Assembly: GCA_934464615.1 (NCBI GenBank) | Contig: CAKSKA010000001.1 | Coordinates: 62,001 to 126,000, forward strand | Direction of reading: 5' to 3' | DNA from: an uncultured Eubacteriales bacterium | GTDB taxonomy: Bacteria; Bacillota; Clostridia; Oscillospirales; Acutalibacteraceae | Length of the DNA stretch: 64,000 nucleotides | Shown: positions 43,533 through 53,126 of the stretch, piece by piece | Layout of the letters: each line of letters opens with the position of its first letter | How positions within the stretch are numbered: the first letter of the stretch is position 1 | Notes under the pieces: generated by a model | The model's database searches: none | What the model was told of the DNA's origin: nothing | The model's input: the letters and a program-made list of their open reading frames with translations, nothing else | Made by a program: the position numbers and the translations under genes

Positions 43533-45014
43533 ATGCGGGCAAACGGTATTTTAATGCCGATATTTTCATTGTCATCGGATTATCCGATAGGCACTATGGG
43601 AAAACCGGCTTACGAATTTATTGATTTTTTGGAAAAAGCAAAACAAACTTACTGGCAAATATTGCCCGTAGGCCATACGGGATTCGGCGATTCGCCGTAT
43701 CAGACGTTTTCGTGCTATGCGGGAAATCCTTATTTTATTGACCTTGAACTGCTTTATGATAAAGGGTTGCTGACAAAAAAGGATTTAGAGGAAGAAAAAA
43801 GGTATTCGGAAGCGGACGGCGAAAATATAAATTACGGAAGACTGTATAAAACACGGTATAAAACGCTTAAAAAAGCCTTCCGACTGTTTGAGGCGGACGA
43901 AAATTATACCGCGTTTTGCAATGAAAATGCGTATTGGCTTGAGCCTTACAGTATGTTTATGGCGATAAAAGAGATACACGGCTCAAAAGGTATTGAAGAT
44001 TGGGATATTGAGTATAAATTACGCGATTCCGCAGCGGTTGCGGCTGTGTCAGTACAAAGTGCCGAAAGTATTGAATTTTATAAATTTTTGCAATACGAAT
44101 TTTTTGTGCAATGGCAGGCTATGCACGCCTATGCGGCGGCAGCCGGAATAAAAATAATAGGCGATATGCCGATTTATGCCGCAGCCGACAGTGCGGATGT
44201 ATGGAATGAGCCGGAGGTTTTTGCGGTTGATTCCCATATGACTCCCGTTTCGGTTGCGGGATGTCCGCCGGATGAATTTTCAAAAGACGGGCAACTGTGG
44301 GGAAATCCGCTTTACAATTGGGATAAAATGGCGCAAAATAATTTTGAATGGTGGAAGAGACGTTTAAGTCATAATTTTTCATTGTTTGATATTGTAAGAA
44401 TAGACCATTTCAGAGGATTCGAATCTTACTACAGCATACCTTACGGTCTTACCGCGCGCAAAGGCAAGTGGGAAAAAGGTCCGTCCACGACGTTTTTTAA
44501 CGAGATGAAACGGTGCTTCGGCAATGATATGCCTATAATAGCGGAAGATTTGGGATTTTTGACAGATGATGTAAGAAATCTGCTGAAAGAAACCGGATTT
44601 GCGGGTATGAAGGTGTTGCAGTTCGGCTTCGGCACAGGGCAGGACAGCGAATATCTGCCCCATAATTATACACGACACTGTGTTGTATATTTGGGTACCC
44701 ACGATAACGACACCACCGCCGGATGGTTTAAGAATTTGAACGAGAGCGAAAAGGAAAAACTGTTTTTGTACGCCGGCATTAAAAACGGTGACGATGTTGT
44801 GGAACGTATGATAGATCTTGCGATGGAAAGCGTTGCGGATATATGTATTTTAAGTATGCAGGATGTGCTGGGACTCGGCAGTCAGGCGCGCATTAATACG
44901 CCGTCTACGCTCGGGAATAACTGGCAATTTCGTATGAAAAAGCAAAATACGGACAGTATAGCCGAAAGACTTGCCAAAAAAACGGAAGTATACGGCAGGG
45001 GCAAAATCGAATAG
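43533..45014 (+). CDS. malQ: 4-alpha-glucanotransferase (amylomaltase, GH77)
   Basis: A 493-residue GH77 enzyme that disproportionates imported maltodextrins in the cytoplasm. Signatures: 'QILPVGHTGFGDSPYQTFSCYAGNPYFID', 'IKIIGDMPIYAAADSADVW', 'DIVRIDHFRGFESYYSIPYG' (nucleophile Asp in RIDHFR), 'IIAEDLGFLTDDV' (acid/base Glu) and 'YLGTHDNDTTAGWF'. Full length. It directly follows the two permease genes, defining the operon's substrate as alpha-1,4-glucans. Confidence 0.97.
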   Translation: MRANGILMPIFSLSSDYPIGTMGKPAYEFIDFLEKAKQTYWQILPVGHTGFGDSPYQTFSCYAGNPYFIDLELLYDKGLLTKKDLEEEKRYSEADGENINYGRLYKTRYKTLKKAFRLFEADENYTAFCNENAYWLEPYSMFMAIKEIHGSKGIEDWDIEYKLRDSAAVAAVSVQSAESIEFYKFLQYEFFVQWQAMHAYAAAAGIKIIGDMPIYAAADSADVWNEPEVFAVDSHMTPVSVAGCPPDEFSKDGQLWGNPLYNWDKMAQNNFEWWKRRLSHNFSLFDIVRIDHFRGFESYYSIPYGLTARKGKWEKGPSTTFFNEMKRCFGNDMPIIAEDLGFLTDDVRNLLKETGFAGMKVLQFGFGTGQDSEYLPHNYTRHCVVYLGTHDNDTTAGWFKNLNESEKEKLFLYAGIKNGDDVVERMIDLAMESVADICILSMQDVLGLGSQARINTPSTLGNNWQFRMKKQNTDSIAERLAKKTEVYGRGKIE

Positions 45015-45024
45015 GGGTGTGGTT

Positions 45025-45495
45025 ATGAAAATAAAAAAGGGTGCACTTATATTAAGTATTCTTATTCCGCTTGCGGTGGGCGGACTGTCCGCGCTTATAT
45101 CGGGTTCGGCGATGAAGGCGTTTGAAACGGTAAATAAACCGCCGCTGTCGCCGCCTATGGTTGTTTTTCCTATTGCGTGGACCGTACTTTACATCCTTAT
45201 GGGTATAGCGTCGTATCTTGTTTACAATTCAAACGCGTCGGATAATCGTTCCGTATCCGCATTGTTTTTTTATGCGGCGCAGTTGGCAGTCAACTTTTTC
45301 TGGTCAATTATATTCTTTAATTTAAAAATGTATTTGTTTGCATTTATTTGGCTGTTGCTGCTTATAGTATTGACGGTTATAACAACGGTAAAGTTTTCTA
45401 AAATCAGCACTGCGGCAGGCTGGCTTATGGTGCCGTATTTGGCATGGCTTTTGTTTGCGGCTTATTTAAACCTCGGCATAGTAATTTTAAACTGA
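45025..45495 (+). CDS. TspO/MBR-family membrane protein
   Basis: A 156-residue, five-helix TspO protein. 'VNKPPLSPPMVVFPIAWTVLYILMGIASYLV', 'LFFYAAQLAVNFFWSIIFF' and 'AAGWLMVPYLAWLLFAAYLN' are diagnostic. Family members bind porphyrins and may degrade or transport them. The start at 45025 follows AGGGGTG; it is 10 bp after malQ, an unusual pairing with maltodextrin genes. Confidence 0.92.
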   Translation: MKIKKGALILSILIPLAVGGLSALISGSAMKAFETVNKPPLSPPMVVFPIAWTVLYILMGIASYLVYNSNASDNRSVSALFFYAAQLAVNFFWSIIFFNLKMYLFAFIWLLLLIVLTVITTVKFSKISTAAGWLMVPYLAWLLFAAYLNLGIVILN

Positions 45496-45534
45496 AATAA
45501 AACCCGTATCTGTTTTACAGATACGGGTTTTATT
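45496..45534. terminator. Bidirectional terminator between tspO and dnaJ
   Basis: AATAAAACCCGTATCTG and its complement (45496-45534) form a 17-bp stem with A/T-rich ends, serving both convergent operons. Confidence 0.9.
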
Positions 45535-46687
45535 AATCGTTAAAAAAGCTTTTAAGTTTATCCGCAAAGCTCTTTTTGTTTTTATAATTGCTGTCGGTTG
45601 TAATGCTGTCAAATTCCTTTAATTTTTCTTTTTGCGCTTTTGTAAGATTTTTAGGTACTTCCACTTTCACCTTAACATATTGGTCTCCGCGGCCGGAGTA
45701 GCGCAGACGCTGTATGCCTTTGCCGCGCAGTTTAAATTCGTCACCGGACTGCGTTCCCTCATGTATAGTGAACTTTACCTTCCCGTCAAGCGTAGGTACC
45801 GTAATTTCAGCACCTAAGGCGGCTTGTGTAAATGTTATCGGAATTTCGCAGAATACATCGTAACCCTCCCGTTCAAAAATCGGATGAGGTCTTACGTTTA
45901 CATTGATATGCAAATCTCCCGACGGTCCGCCGTTTGTTCCGGCATCGCCGCCGCCGCGCAGGTTTATTACCTGTCCGTCGTCAATACCGGCAGGTATTTC
46001 GATTTCGCGGTCAAGCGTGTGGCGTATTTTGCCCTTGCCGGCGCAGGTGCGGCAGGGCTTATCAATTATTTTACCGGTACCGCGGCATTGCTCGCAGGGA
46101 CGCTGTGTTTGTATTGAACCGAACGGTGTGCGCTGTACCGAGGATACGCTGCCCGTACCGTGACAGGCAGGACACGTACGCGGAACAGAACCCTTTTCGG
46201 CGCCTGTGCCGTCACAATCCTTGCAGTTTTCAATACGCGTTATTTTTATTGTTTTTTTACAGCCCTTTGCGGCCTCTTCAAAAGAAATTACGACGTTTGC
46301 GGCAGTATCGTTGCCACGCCGCGGCGCATTCGGATTTCTTCTTGCTCCGCCGCCGAACATACTGCCGAATATATCTCCCAAATCGCCGAAATCACCGAAT
46401 CCGCCGAAACCGCCGCCGAATCCCGATCCGCCGGCGCCTCCGGCACCGAAGTTGGGATCGACGCCTGCATGGCCGAATTGGTCGTAACGGGCGCGCTTTT
46501 CTTTATCGGACAAAACTTCGTACGCCTCGTTAACTTCTTTAAATTTCTTTTCGGCTTCGGCATCTCCCGGATTTAAATCCGGATGATATTTTTTTGCGGC
46601 TTTACGGTACGCTTTTTTTAATTCATCATCGCTGACGCTTTTATCAACGCCCAGCACTTCATAATAATCTCGTTTTTCTTCAGCCAA
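45533..46687 (-). CDS. dnaJ: Molecular chaperone DnaJ
   Basis: A 384-residue type I DnaJ: J-domain with HPD ('[11 protein letters not shown]'), Gly/Phe-rich region, four zinc-binding CxxCxGxG repeats ([32 protein letters not shown]) and the C-terminal substrate-binding domain. It stimulates DnaK ATPase activity. Last gene of the hrcA operon. Confidence 0.98.
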   Translation of the reverse strand: MAEEKRDYYEVLGVDKSVSDDELKKAYRKAAKKYHPDLNPGDAEAEKKFKEVNEAYEVLSDKEKRARYDQFGHAGVDPNFGAGGAGGSGFGGGFGGFGDFGDLGDIFGSMFGGGARRNPNAPRRGNDTAANVVISFEEAAKGCKKTIKITRIENCKDCDGTGAEKGSVPRTCPACHGTGSVSSVQRTPFGSIQTQRPCEQCRGTGKIIDKPCRTCAGKGKIRHTLDREIEIPAGIDDGQVINLRGGGDAGTNGGPSGDLHINVNVRPHPIFEREGYDVFCEIPITFTQAALGAEITVPTLDGKVKFTIHEGTQSGDEFKLRGKGIQRLRYSGRGDQYVKVKVEVPKNLTKAQKEKLKEFDSITTDSNYKNKKSFADKLKSFFND

Positions 46688-46714
46688 AATAATCTCTCCT
46701 AATTAACGGGTTTC

Positions 46715-46754
46715 GGCGGTGGGCAGAGCCGTTATAATAGTCCTGCCCGCCGCC
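46715..46754 (-). other. GC-rich hairpin between dnaK and dnaJ
   Basis: GGCGGTGGGCAG and CTGCCCGCCGCC form a 12-bp stem around a 16-nt loop. No T tract follows on the minus strand, so it is more likely an mRNA stabilising or processing structure than a terminator. Confidence 0.5.
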
Positions 46755-46768
46755 TGCATTAAATCAAA

Positions 46769-48613
46769 TTATTTTTTGCTGTCGTCAACGTCTGTGTAGT
46801 CGGCATCGTAAACATTGTTGCCGTCAGCGGTCTGTGTGCCGCCGTCGGATGCGCCCTGTTGTGCGGCACCCTGTGCGTCTGCGGCAGCTTTATATATCTT
46901 CTCGCTTACTGCATAAATTTCTTTCTGCAATGCTTCTTGAGAAGCCTTTATTGCCTCTATATCCTCACCCTTAAGTTTTTCTTTAAGGTCGTCCTTAGCG
47001 GCTTCGATCTTGGATTTTTCTTCCGCGGTAATTTTATCACCGAATTCGCTTATTGTCTTTTCGGTCTGATAAATCATCTGGTCCGCGCCGTTTCTTACAT
47101 CAATTGCTTCCTTGCGCTTTTTGTCTTCTGCCGCATACTGCTCGGCTTCTTTAACAGCCTTATCAATATCTTCTTTGGACATATTTGTGTTGGATGTAAT
47201 TGTAATGTTGTTTTCCTTGCCTGTGCCGAGGTCTTTTGCTGATACGTGAACTATACCGTTGGCATCAATATCGAAAGTAACTTCAATCTGAGGAATTCCG
47301 CGCGGAGCCGGAGCAATACCGTCGAGGTGGAATACACCCAAGGTCTTGTTGTCCTTTGCAAATTCTCTCTCGCCTTGCAGTACGTGTACTTCAACAGAAG
47401 TCTGACCGTCTGCCGCGGTAGAGAATATCTGACTCTTTTTGGCAGGGATGGTGGTGTTTCTGTCAATTACCTTTGTGGAAACGCCGCCCATTGTTTCAAT
47501 ACCGAGTGATAACGGAGTAACATCAAGCAGTAAGAGTCCCTTAACGTCGCCGCCGAGAACGCCGCCCTGAAGCGCCGCGCCTATGGCTACACATTCATCG
47601 GGGTTAATGCCCTTAAACGGTTCCTTGCCCATAAAGTTTTTAATTGCTTCCTGTACGGCAGGAATTCTTGAAGAACCGCCGACCATAAGAACCTTGTTTA
47701 TATCGTCTTTGTTGAGCCCCGAATCTGAAAGTGCCTGACGAACAGGTCCCATTGTTGCTTCTACCAAATCTGCGGTAAGTTCGTTAAATTTAGCTCTTGA
47801 AAGTGTGGTTTCAAAGTGTTTCGGACCGTTGGCATCGGCTGTAATAAAGGGCAGGTTTATATCGGCCTGTGTCATACCGGAAAGGTCGATTTTGGCTTTT
47901 TCGGCTGCTTCTTTAATACGCTGCATCGCCATTTTATCGCCCGACAGGTCAATACCGTTTTCAGCCTTAAATCCGGCAACTATCCAATCCATTATGCGTT
48001 TATCAAAGTCATCGCCGCCGAGTCGGTTGTTACCGGCTGTAGCCAAAACTTCCTGAACACCGTCGCCCATCTCAATTATTGAAACATCGAAAGTACCGCC
48101 GCCGAGGTCGTATACCATAACCTTTTGGTCGTTATCCTTATCAATGCCGTAAGCAAGGGCTGCGGCTGTAGGCTCGTTTATAATTCTCTTAACTTCAAGT
48201 CCGGCAATTTTACCGGCATCTTTTGTTGCCTGGCGTTGTGCGTCCGTAAAGTATGCAGGAACGGTAATTACCGCTTCGCTTACGGTTGTTCCGAGGTAAG
48301 CCTCGGCGTCTGCCTTAAGTTTTTGCAGAATAATTGCGGATATTTCCTGCGGTGTATAGGCCTTACCGTCGATAGTTACGGTATAATCAGTGCCCATTTC
48401 ACGTTTAATGGAGCTTATTGTTCTGTCCGGATTTGCAATAGCCTGACGCTTTGCAACCTGACCTACCATACGCTCACCTGTTTTTGAAAATGCAACTACA
48501 CTCGGTGTAGTTCTGCCGCCTTCGGCATTTGCAATAACAACTGCTTCGCCGCCTTCCATAACAGCTACGCAGGAATTTGTAGTACCTAAATCAATACCTA
48601 TAATTTTTCCCAT
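46769..48613 (-). CDS. dnaK: Molecular chaperone DnaK (Hsp70)
   Basis: A 614-residue Hsp70: '[21 protein letters not shown]', '[14 protein letters not shown]', '[20 protein letters not shown]' and a C-terminal substrate-binding domain and lid ending '[13 protein letters not shown]'. ATP-driven folding chaperone acting with DnaJ and GrpE. Normal length. It lies between grpE and dnaJ. Confidence 0.99.
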   Translation of the reverse strand: MGKIIGIDLGTTNSCVAVMEGGEAVVIANAEGGRTTPSVVAFSKTGERMVGQVAKRQAIANPDRTISSIKREMGTDYTVTIDGKAYTPQEISAIILQKLKADAEAYLGTTVSEAVITVPAYFTDAQRQATKDAGKIAGLEVKRIINEPTAAALAYGIDKDNDQKVMVYDLGGGTFDVSIIEMGDGVQEVLATAGNNRLGGDDFDKRIMDWIVAGFKAENGIDLSGDKMAMQRIKEAAEKAKIDLSGMTQADINLPFITADANGPKHFETTLSRAKFNELTADLVEATMGPVRQALSDSGLNKDDINKVLMVGGSSRIPAVQEAIKNFMGKEPFKGINPDECVAIGAALQGGVLGGDVKGLLLLDVTPLSLGIETMGGVSTKVIDRNTTIPAKKSQIFSTAADGQTSVEVHVLQGEREFAKDNKTLGVFHLDGIAPAPRGIPQIEVTFDIDANGIVHVSAKDLGTGKENNITITSNTNMSKEDIDKAVKEAEQYAAEDKKRKEAIDVRNGADQMIYQTEKTISEFGDKITAEEKSKIEAAKDDLKEKLKGEDIEAIKASQEALQKEIYAVSEKIYKAAADAQGAAQQGASDGGTQTADGNNVYDADYTDVDDSKK

Positions 48614-48672
48614 AATTAATTACTCCTTTAATATTCAAAAAGTTATTGTTTATTATATAAAGCACTCTCGTG

Positions 48673-49233
48673 CTAATTGGCAACCGATACCATTGCGGTG
48701 CGTATAACCGTGTCGCCTGTTTTGTAGCCTTGCTGCAAAACCTGTGCTACGGTGTTTTCACCGAGATTTTCGTCTTCGGTATGCATTACCGCTTCGTGAA
48801 GAGCCGGATCAAATGTGTCACCGACGGCGGCTATGGGGGTAATCGCAAGCGTTTCCTTTAATGCGGAAAACTGTTTTATTATCATTTCAATACCCTTTAT
48901 ATAATCCGGATTTTGCAAATCCGCTTCGCCCGCACGGTCGATATTATCAATTATCGGCAACAGTTTCTTGATTAAATCCGCTTTTACAAATTCGCCCACT
49001 GATAATTTTTCGCGCTCGGTACGTTTTTTGTAATTGTCAAACTCAGCTGCGGTACGCAGCAGCATATCGTGCTCTTTTTCAAGTTCTGCCTTAAGTTTTG
49101 CCGTTTCGTCTTCCTTTTTCTTTTTATGCTTTTGGGTGTTTTCTTTTTCCGCCTCGTGTTCGGCTTTGTGTTCGACCTTTTGTTCGGTCTCGTTTGCCTG
49201 CTGTTCGGCGGACTGTTTTTCTTTTTCTGCCAA
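48673..49233 (-). CDS. grpE: Nucleotide exchange factor GrpE
   Basis: A 186-residue GrpE: a charged, low-complexity Lys/Glu-rich N-terminus, long coiled coil ('LKAELEKEHDMLLRTAAEFDNYKKRTEREK') and C-terminal beta-wing ('AVGDTFDPALHEAVMHTED', 'VLQQGYKTGDTVIRTAMVSVAN'). It promotes ADP release from DnaK. It starts 2 bp after hrcA. Confidence 0.97.
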   Translation of the reverse strand: MAEKEKQSAEQQANETEQKVEHKAEHEAEKENTQKHKKKKEDETAKLKAELEKEHDMLLRTAAEFDNYKKRTEREKLSVGEFVKADLIKKLLPIIDNIDRAGEADLQNPDYIKGIEMIIKQFSALKETLAITPIAAVGDTFDPALHEAVMHTEDENLGENTVAQVLQQGYKTGDTVIRTAMVSVAN

Positions 49234-49235
49234 AT

Positions 49236-50273
49236 CTATTCCTCCATGCCGCTTAGGGTTTCGGTCAACAGTTCGTTCATACGTTTTGCCGTGTATTCAA
49301 TACTGGGCAAAATTTGCTCGTACGACATCCTTGTAGGACCTATTACGCCTAAACATCCTTCATTATTATTACCTGCACGGTATTTTGCAAAAACTATGCC
49401 GGTGGGGCGAAGCGCACTGTATGACGTTTCACCGCCGAAAACCACGCCGGCATCTGCACTTGATTTGCCTAAAAGCGACAACAATGTATCCCTCTTGTGC
49501 ATAAGCGCAATAATTTTTTCCGCATATCCCGACAGGAAACTTATATTGTATAAAGCCGATTGACCGCTTATACTTACTGCGGAGTTTTCCATATCCGAAA
49601 TCATAACGCTTAATGTTGAAAACAACGGCATTACGCTGAGTGCCTGAATTCCCAGAGAGGAAAGCGCCGTTTGAAGCGCAGCGGGATTAAGCTGCGAAAT
49701 GTTTTTACCTTTAACAAACTCGTTTACCAGTTTATCAAACTGATGTGTAACGTCATATGATAAAACATCTGCCGTATGGCACAGCCGACTTCTCGAATGT
49801 CCGTCCGAGGTTATAAGAATTATCATTGCAAGACGGTCGGAAAGCTTTAAAAGTTCAACCCGTTTTACCCTCGGTCCGGCAGGGGAAATATCCGCTGCTA
49901 TGGAAGGCAACCCCGTTATTTGACTTAAAACTTTTCCGGCGGTGTCGGGCAATGCGTCCGGATCTCCCGCAACCTTAGTAAGCGAACTGTCTATATATCC
50001 GCGAAGCTCGTCACTCAGCAAATCCTTATCCATAAGCGTTTCTACGTATAATTTATATCCTGCGGCAGTCGGAATTCTGCCTGCCGATGTGTGCGGCTGA
50101 TCGAGAAATCCCAAATTGCAAAGCGTACTCATTTCATTCCTGAGTGTTGCGCTTGAAGGGGCATTCTCCATAACCTCGCACAGCAGTTTAGAGCCTACCG
50201 GCTCGCCTGATATAATGTACATACGTACTATAGCGGCAAGTATTTGCTGCTGCCTTTTGGAAAGCGTCATCAT
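49236..50273 (-). CDS. hrcA: Heat-inducible transcription repressor HrcA
   Basis: A 345-residue HrcA: winged helix ('LSKRQQQILAAIVRMYIISGEPVGSK', 'SSATLRNEMSTLCNLGFLDQPHTSAGRIPT'), then the GAF-like domain ('LGVIGPTRMSYEQILPSIEYTAKRMNELL'). It represses class I heat-shock genes by binding CIRCE, and a perfect CIRCE lies just upstream, so it autoregulates hrcA-grpE-dnaK-dnaJ. Either of two adjacent ATGs could be the start. Confidence 0.97.
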   Translation of the reverse strand: MMTLSKRQQQILAAIVRMYIISGEPVGSKLLCEVMENAPSSATLRNEMSTLCNLGFLDQPHTSAGRIPTAAGYKLYVETLMDKDLLSDELRGYIDSSLTKVAGDPDALPDTAGKVLSQITGLPSIAADISPAGPRVKRVELLKLSDRLAMIILITSDGHSRSRLCHTADVLSYDVTHQFDKLVNEFVKGKNISQLNPAALQTALSSLGIQALSVMPLFSTLSVMISDMENSAVSISGQSALYNISFLSGYAEKIIALMHKRDTLLSLLGKSSADAGVVFGGETSYSALRPTGIVFAKYRAGNNNEGCLGVIGPTRMSYEQILPSIEYTAKRMNELLTETLSGMEE

Positions 50274-50291
50274 TTTTCACTTCTTTCGGGT

Positions 50292-50318
50292 TTAGCACTC
50301 TAACGCTTTGAGTGCTAA
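50292..50318. promoter_or_regulatory. CIRCE operator
   Basis: The perfect consensus TTAGCACTC-N9-GAGTGCTAA, placed between the hrcA promoter and its start codon. Confidence 0.98.
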
Positions 50319-50326
50319 CAATTATT

Positions 50327-50354
50327 ATTATATTCGCAAAACCGTAAATGTCAA
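50327..50354 (-). promoter_or_regulatory. hrcA operon promoter
   Basis: On the minus strand, TTGACA (50349-50354), 16 bp, TATAAT (50327-50332); CIRCE begins 8 bp downstream of the -10 box. Confidence 0.88.
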
Positions 50355-50398
50355 GTGTTTTTTGAAAAATTTTTTTGACTTTCCCTGACTTTTATAAA

Positions 50399-50436
50399 AA
50401 TGCCGTAAAATCCGCTTGTACGGACTCTACGGCATT
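50399..50436 (-). terminator. Terminator after the SleB-like gene
   Basis: AATGCCGTA and TACGGCATT form the outer stem, with an inner CCG/CGG pairing; T-rich sequence follows on the minus strand. Confidence 0.75.
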
Positions 50437-50440
50437 GTAA

Positions 50441-51085
50441 TTATTTACAAAAAATATGATTGCCTATTGTTGTTATTGCAGGGCGGCTCCATATCCATTT
50501 GCTTGTTGCGGTTGACGGGTTAAAATAATAAATCGCACCGCCGCTCGGATCAACTCCGTTAAGCGCATCTCTGGCGGCGGAATAAGCCGAATCGGCTACG
50601 GGTTTGTCAAATTGTCCGTCATAAAGGCAGGAAAATGCCCCCGGCTGATATACCACTCCCGAAATTGTATCCGGAAAGGAAGGGTGTTCCACACGGTTGA
50701 GAATTACGGCGCCTACGGCGACTTGCCCTTCATAACTTTCTCCGCGTGCCTCTGCCGAAATAATACGTGCTAAAAGTCGGTAATCGCTGTCGGAATAATT
50801 GCCGGACGAGCCGGAAGTCAAGCCGAGGGCGGCGAGTGTTTTATCTCCCACGATGCCGTCTGCGGTTAGCTTGTTTGCTTTTTGAAAGGCTTTTACGGCG
50901 CTTTGTGTTTTGCTGCCGAAAATTCCGTCCGTACCGCCGGTATCGTAGCCTAATTCGTTAAGTTTTACTTGTATTGCGCGCACTTCCTCTCCGCGGGAGC
51001 CGTAACGGGAGAGTGCCGAACTGTTTATAACCGCACCGCACAGGAATATTGCAAGCAGTAAAATTGCAAAAATGCGTTTTTTCAT
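50441..51085 (-). CDS. SleB-like cell-wall hydrolase (spore cortex-lytic type)
   Basis: A 214-residue secreted enzyme: signal peptide ('KKRIFAILLLAIFLCGAV'), a peptidoglycan-binding domain ('GEEVRAIQVKLNELGYDTGG', 'GIVGDKTLAALGL') and a hydrolase_2 domain ('LLARIISAEARGESYEGQVAVGAVILNR', 'YYFNPSTATSKWIWSR'). SleB is a lytic transglycosylase that degrades spore cortex at germination; E in 'SAEARGE' is the likely catalytic residue. Its presence suggests a sporulating host. Vegetative autolysin roles are also possible. Confidence 0.9.
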   Translation of the reverse strand: MKKRIFAILLLAIFLCGAVINSSALSRYGSRGEEVRAIQVKLNELGYDTGGTDGIFGSKTQSAVKAFQKANKLTADGIVGDKTLAALGLTSGSSGNYSDSDYRLLARIISAEARGESYEGQVAVGAVILNRVEHPSFPDTISGVVYQPGAFSCLYDGQFDKPVADSAYSAARDALNGVDPSGGAIYYFNPSTATSKWIWSRPAITTIGNHIFCK

Positions 51086-51207
51086 AATTATCCTCCGCTT
51101 TGTATATATACAATATTATTTGCAAATTCCGGTCGAAAATACAGTTGAAAATCATAAATAATGGGAGTATAATTAATTTTCGGAAAAAATTAAAGGGAAA
51201 TGATTTT

Positions 51208-52404
51208 GTGGATTATTCGGTATTTTTTGAATTGGCAATAATAATTGTTGCCGCTAAAACGATGGGGATATTGGCGCGCAAAATAAATGTGCCGCAGGTT
51301 GTGGGAGAAATTATTGCAGGTTTACTTATAGGTCCTAATGTTTTGGGGCTTGTAAAACCGAGCGAATTTTTATCGTACATGGCGGAACTCGGCGTTATAA
51401 TGCTTATGTTTGTTGCCGGACTTGAAACCGATTTAAAGGAAATAAAGCGCAGCGGATTTAAAGCGCTGCTTATAGCCGCCTGCGGTGTTGTTGTTCCGTT
51501 TGTTTTAGGATATTTGCTGTACAGCGTTTTTTACGGGTTCGCACCTGTCGGCAGCGATAAATTCCTTGAAGGTTTGTTTATAGGCACGGTCATTACCGCT
51601 ACGTCGGTCGGCATAACGGTAGAAGTTATGAGGGAACTCGGCAAGTTAAAAAGCGCTGTGGGAACAATAGTGCTAAGCGCCGCAATAATTGATGATGTAA
51701 TAGGCATTGTTGTGTTGGCGGTTGTATCGGGACTTAAAGGCAGTGCGTCGGCTGCGGGGGCAGTATTGCTGCGTACGCTGTTATTCCTTGTTTTCAGCGC
51801 GGTTGTTGCGTTTATAGGTTATCATCTGTTTAAATGGCTTGATAAAATATCCCCTCACCGCAGGCGTATCCCGATATTTTCCCTTGCTTTTTGCTTTGCA
51901 ATGGCGTATCTGGCGGAGCATTTTTTCGGAATTGCGGATATTACGGGTGCATATTTGGCAGGTGTAATTCTCTGCAATATAAACGATGCGGCGTATATTG
52001 CGCGCAGAGTGGATATAAACTCCTATATGCTTTTCAGTCCCATATTTTTTGCAGGAATAGGCATTAAAACCGATTTAACGGGTATAGACGCCGGTATAAT
52101 AGTTTTCGGTCTGGCATTTGTTGCGGTTGCAATGGCGGCAAAAGTTATAGGCTGCGGCGGTATGGCAAAGCTGTGCGGATTTTCGGTTTCGGATTCTCTT
52201 AAAATCGGCGCCGGTATGATGGCGCGCGGAGAAGTGGCGTTGATAGTCGCCCAAAAGGGTATGTCGGCAGGCGTTATAGAACAACGGTTTTTTGCGCCGG
52301 TAATAATGCTTATAATAATTTCATCCGTATTAACGCCTATAGTTTTAAAATTGCTTTACAGAAAAAAAGAAAAAACCGAACCTGTGGGCACTCCGGCACA
52401 ATAA
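51208..52404 (+). CDS. CPA2-family cation:proton antiporter (Na+/H+ exchanger type)
   Basis: A 398-residue, roughly 12-helix monovalent cation:proton antiporter. 'VPQVVGEIIAGLLIGPNVLG', 'ELGVIMLMFVAGLETDLKEIK', 'TATSVGITVEVM' and the ion-site 'SAAIIDDVIGIVVLA' (paired aspartates) are characteristic. It lacks the RCK/TrkA-N domain of KefB-type proteins. GTG start at 51208 follows AAGGGAAATG; the in-frame extension upstream is A/T-rich and without a ribosome site. Confidence 0.9.
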   Translation: MDYSVFFELAIIIVAAKTMGILARKINVPQVVGEIIAGLLIGPNVLGLVKPSEFLSYMAELGVIMLMFVAGLETDLKEIKRSGFKALLIAACGVVVPFVLGYLLYSVFYGFAPVGSDKFLEGLFIGTVITATSVGITVEVMRELGKLKSAVGTIVLSAAIIDDVIGIVVLAVVSGLKGSASAAGAVLLRTLLFLVFSAVVAFIGYHLFKWLDKISPHRRRIPIFSLAFCFAMAYLAEHFFGIADITGAYLAGVILCNINDAAYIARRVDINSYMLFSPIFFAGIGIKTDLTGIDAGIIVFGLAFVAVAMAAKVIGCGGMAKLCGFSVSDSLKIGAGMMARGEVALIVAQKGMSAGVIEQRFFAPVIMLIIISSVLTPIVLKLLYRKKEKTEPVGTPAQ

Positions 52405-52434
52405 AAAAATCACCGCTTCGGCGGTGATTTTTTT
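52404..52434 (+). terminator. Antiporter terminator
   Basis: AAATCACCGC-TTCG-GCGGTGATTT with a run of Ts; likely also terminates the convergent membrane-protein gene. Confidence 0.9.
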
Positions 52435-52463
52435 ATGTTTTGTGTAACAGTTTAGAGTCCTGT

Positions 52464-53036
52464 TTAATCATTCTCTTCTGCCTTGTAGTTTTTTAAGAAT
52501 GTTTCCCACTCCTCTTCGGTCATATCGTCAGTGTGGAATCTTTCGTAAAGGTTGTTAATAACTTTTTTGGTGTCGCGCTTAATCAGATGTTTTTCCGTAG
52601 CGGAAATTTTGGCCATCCATATGCTTACAATAAATAAAAGCACTACGGGCAAAAGGTGCTGCCAGTAAAATGCCGGTTTTATATCAACGGCGCCGGAATT
52701 CAGTATAAGCAAATCTTTAAGCGGTGAAAATTTTAAAACCGTGGCAATTATGTTTATTAAAAGCGAAATTAAATCCAGTTTAAAAAACATAAGCACAAAA
52801 GCGACGGTATATAAAACCAGAGAAGCAACGGTATTTACAAGGTAATATGTCGGCGAACTTGTTACAAATTTAATGCCAAGCGCCAATATTATACCGAAAA
52901 CAATAAGATAAGCGTAAAAGATTATATAAAAAATTCTTAAATTACAATAAATGCGCTCGTTTGTCTTGGGGTAGCATATTGATTTTTTGTACTGATATTT
53001 TTCAACCAGACGCATAATATTTTCCTGTTGTTTCAT
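52464..53036 (-). CDS. Four-helix membrane protein of unknown function
   Basis: About 190 residues: a basic N-terminus, about four membrane helices (near 33-58, 66-86, 90-106, 125-142), and an acidic cytoplasmic C-terminus ('HTDDMTEEEWETFLKNYKAEEND'). I do not recognise the family. The ATG at 53036 follows GAGGTG; a second ATG 21 bp later is possible. It is divergent from trmL and shares a promoter region with overlapping -35 boxes. Confidence 0.7.
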   Translation of the reverse strand: MKQQENIMRLVEKYQYKKSICYPKTNERIYCNLRIFYIIFYAYLIVFGIILALGIKFVTSSPTYYLVNTVASLVLYTVAFVLMFFKLDLISLLINIIATVLKFSPLKDLLILNSGAVDIKPAFYWQHLLPVVLLFIVSIWMAKISATEKHLIKRDTKKVINNLYERFHTDDMTEEEWETFLKNYKAEEND

Positions 53037-53053
53037 CAAAACACCTCGCTAAT

Positions 53054-53105
53054 ATTATACAGGCAAAATATTGTGTTGACAAGTACATTTTTAAAGGGTT
53101 ATAAT
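53054..53105. promoter_or_regulatory. Overlapping divergent promoters
   Basis: Minus strand: TTGTCA (53077-53082), 17 bp, TATAAT (53054-53059). Plus strand: TTGACA (53076-53081), 18 bp, TATAAT (53100-53105). The two -35 boxes share five bases, so polymerases would compete. Confidence 0.75.
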
Positions 53106-53126
53106 CTTTGCCGGGAGATGTGAATA

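Noticed and set aside
48653..48668. Possible second CIRCE between grpE and dnaK (AGCAC...GTGCT)
   Set aside because: The arms are only 5 bp with a 4-nt gap, far from the 9-N9-9 CIRCE form, so it is a chance small hairpin.
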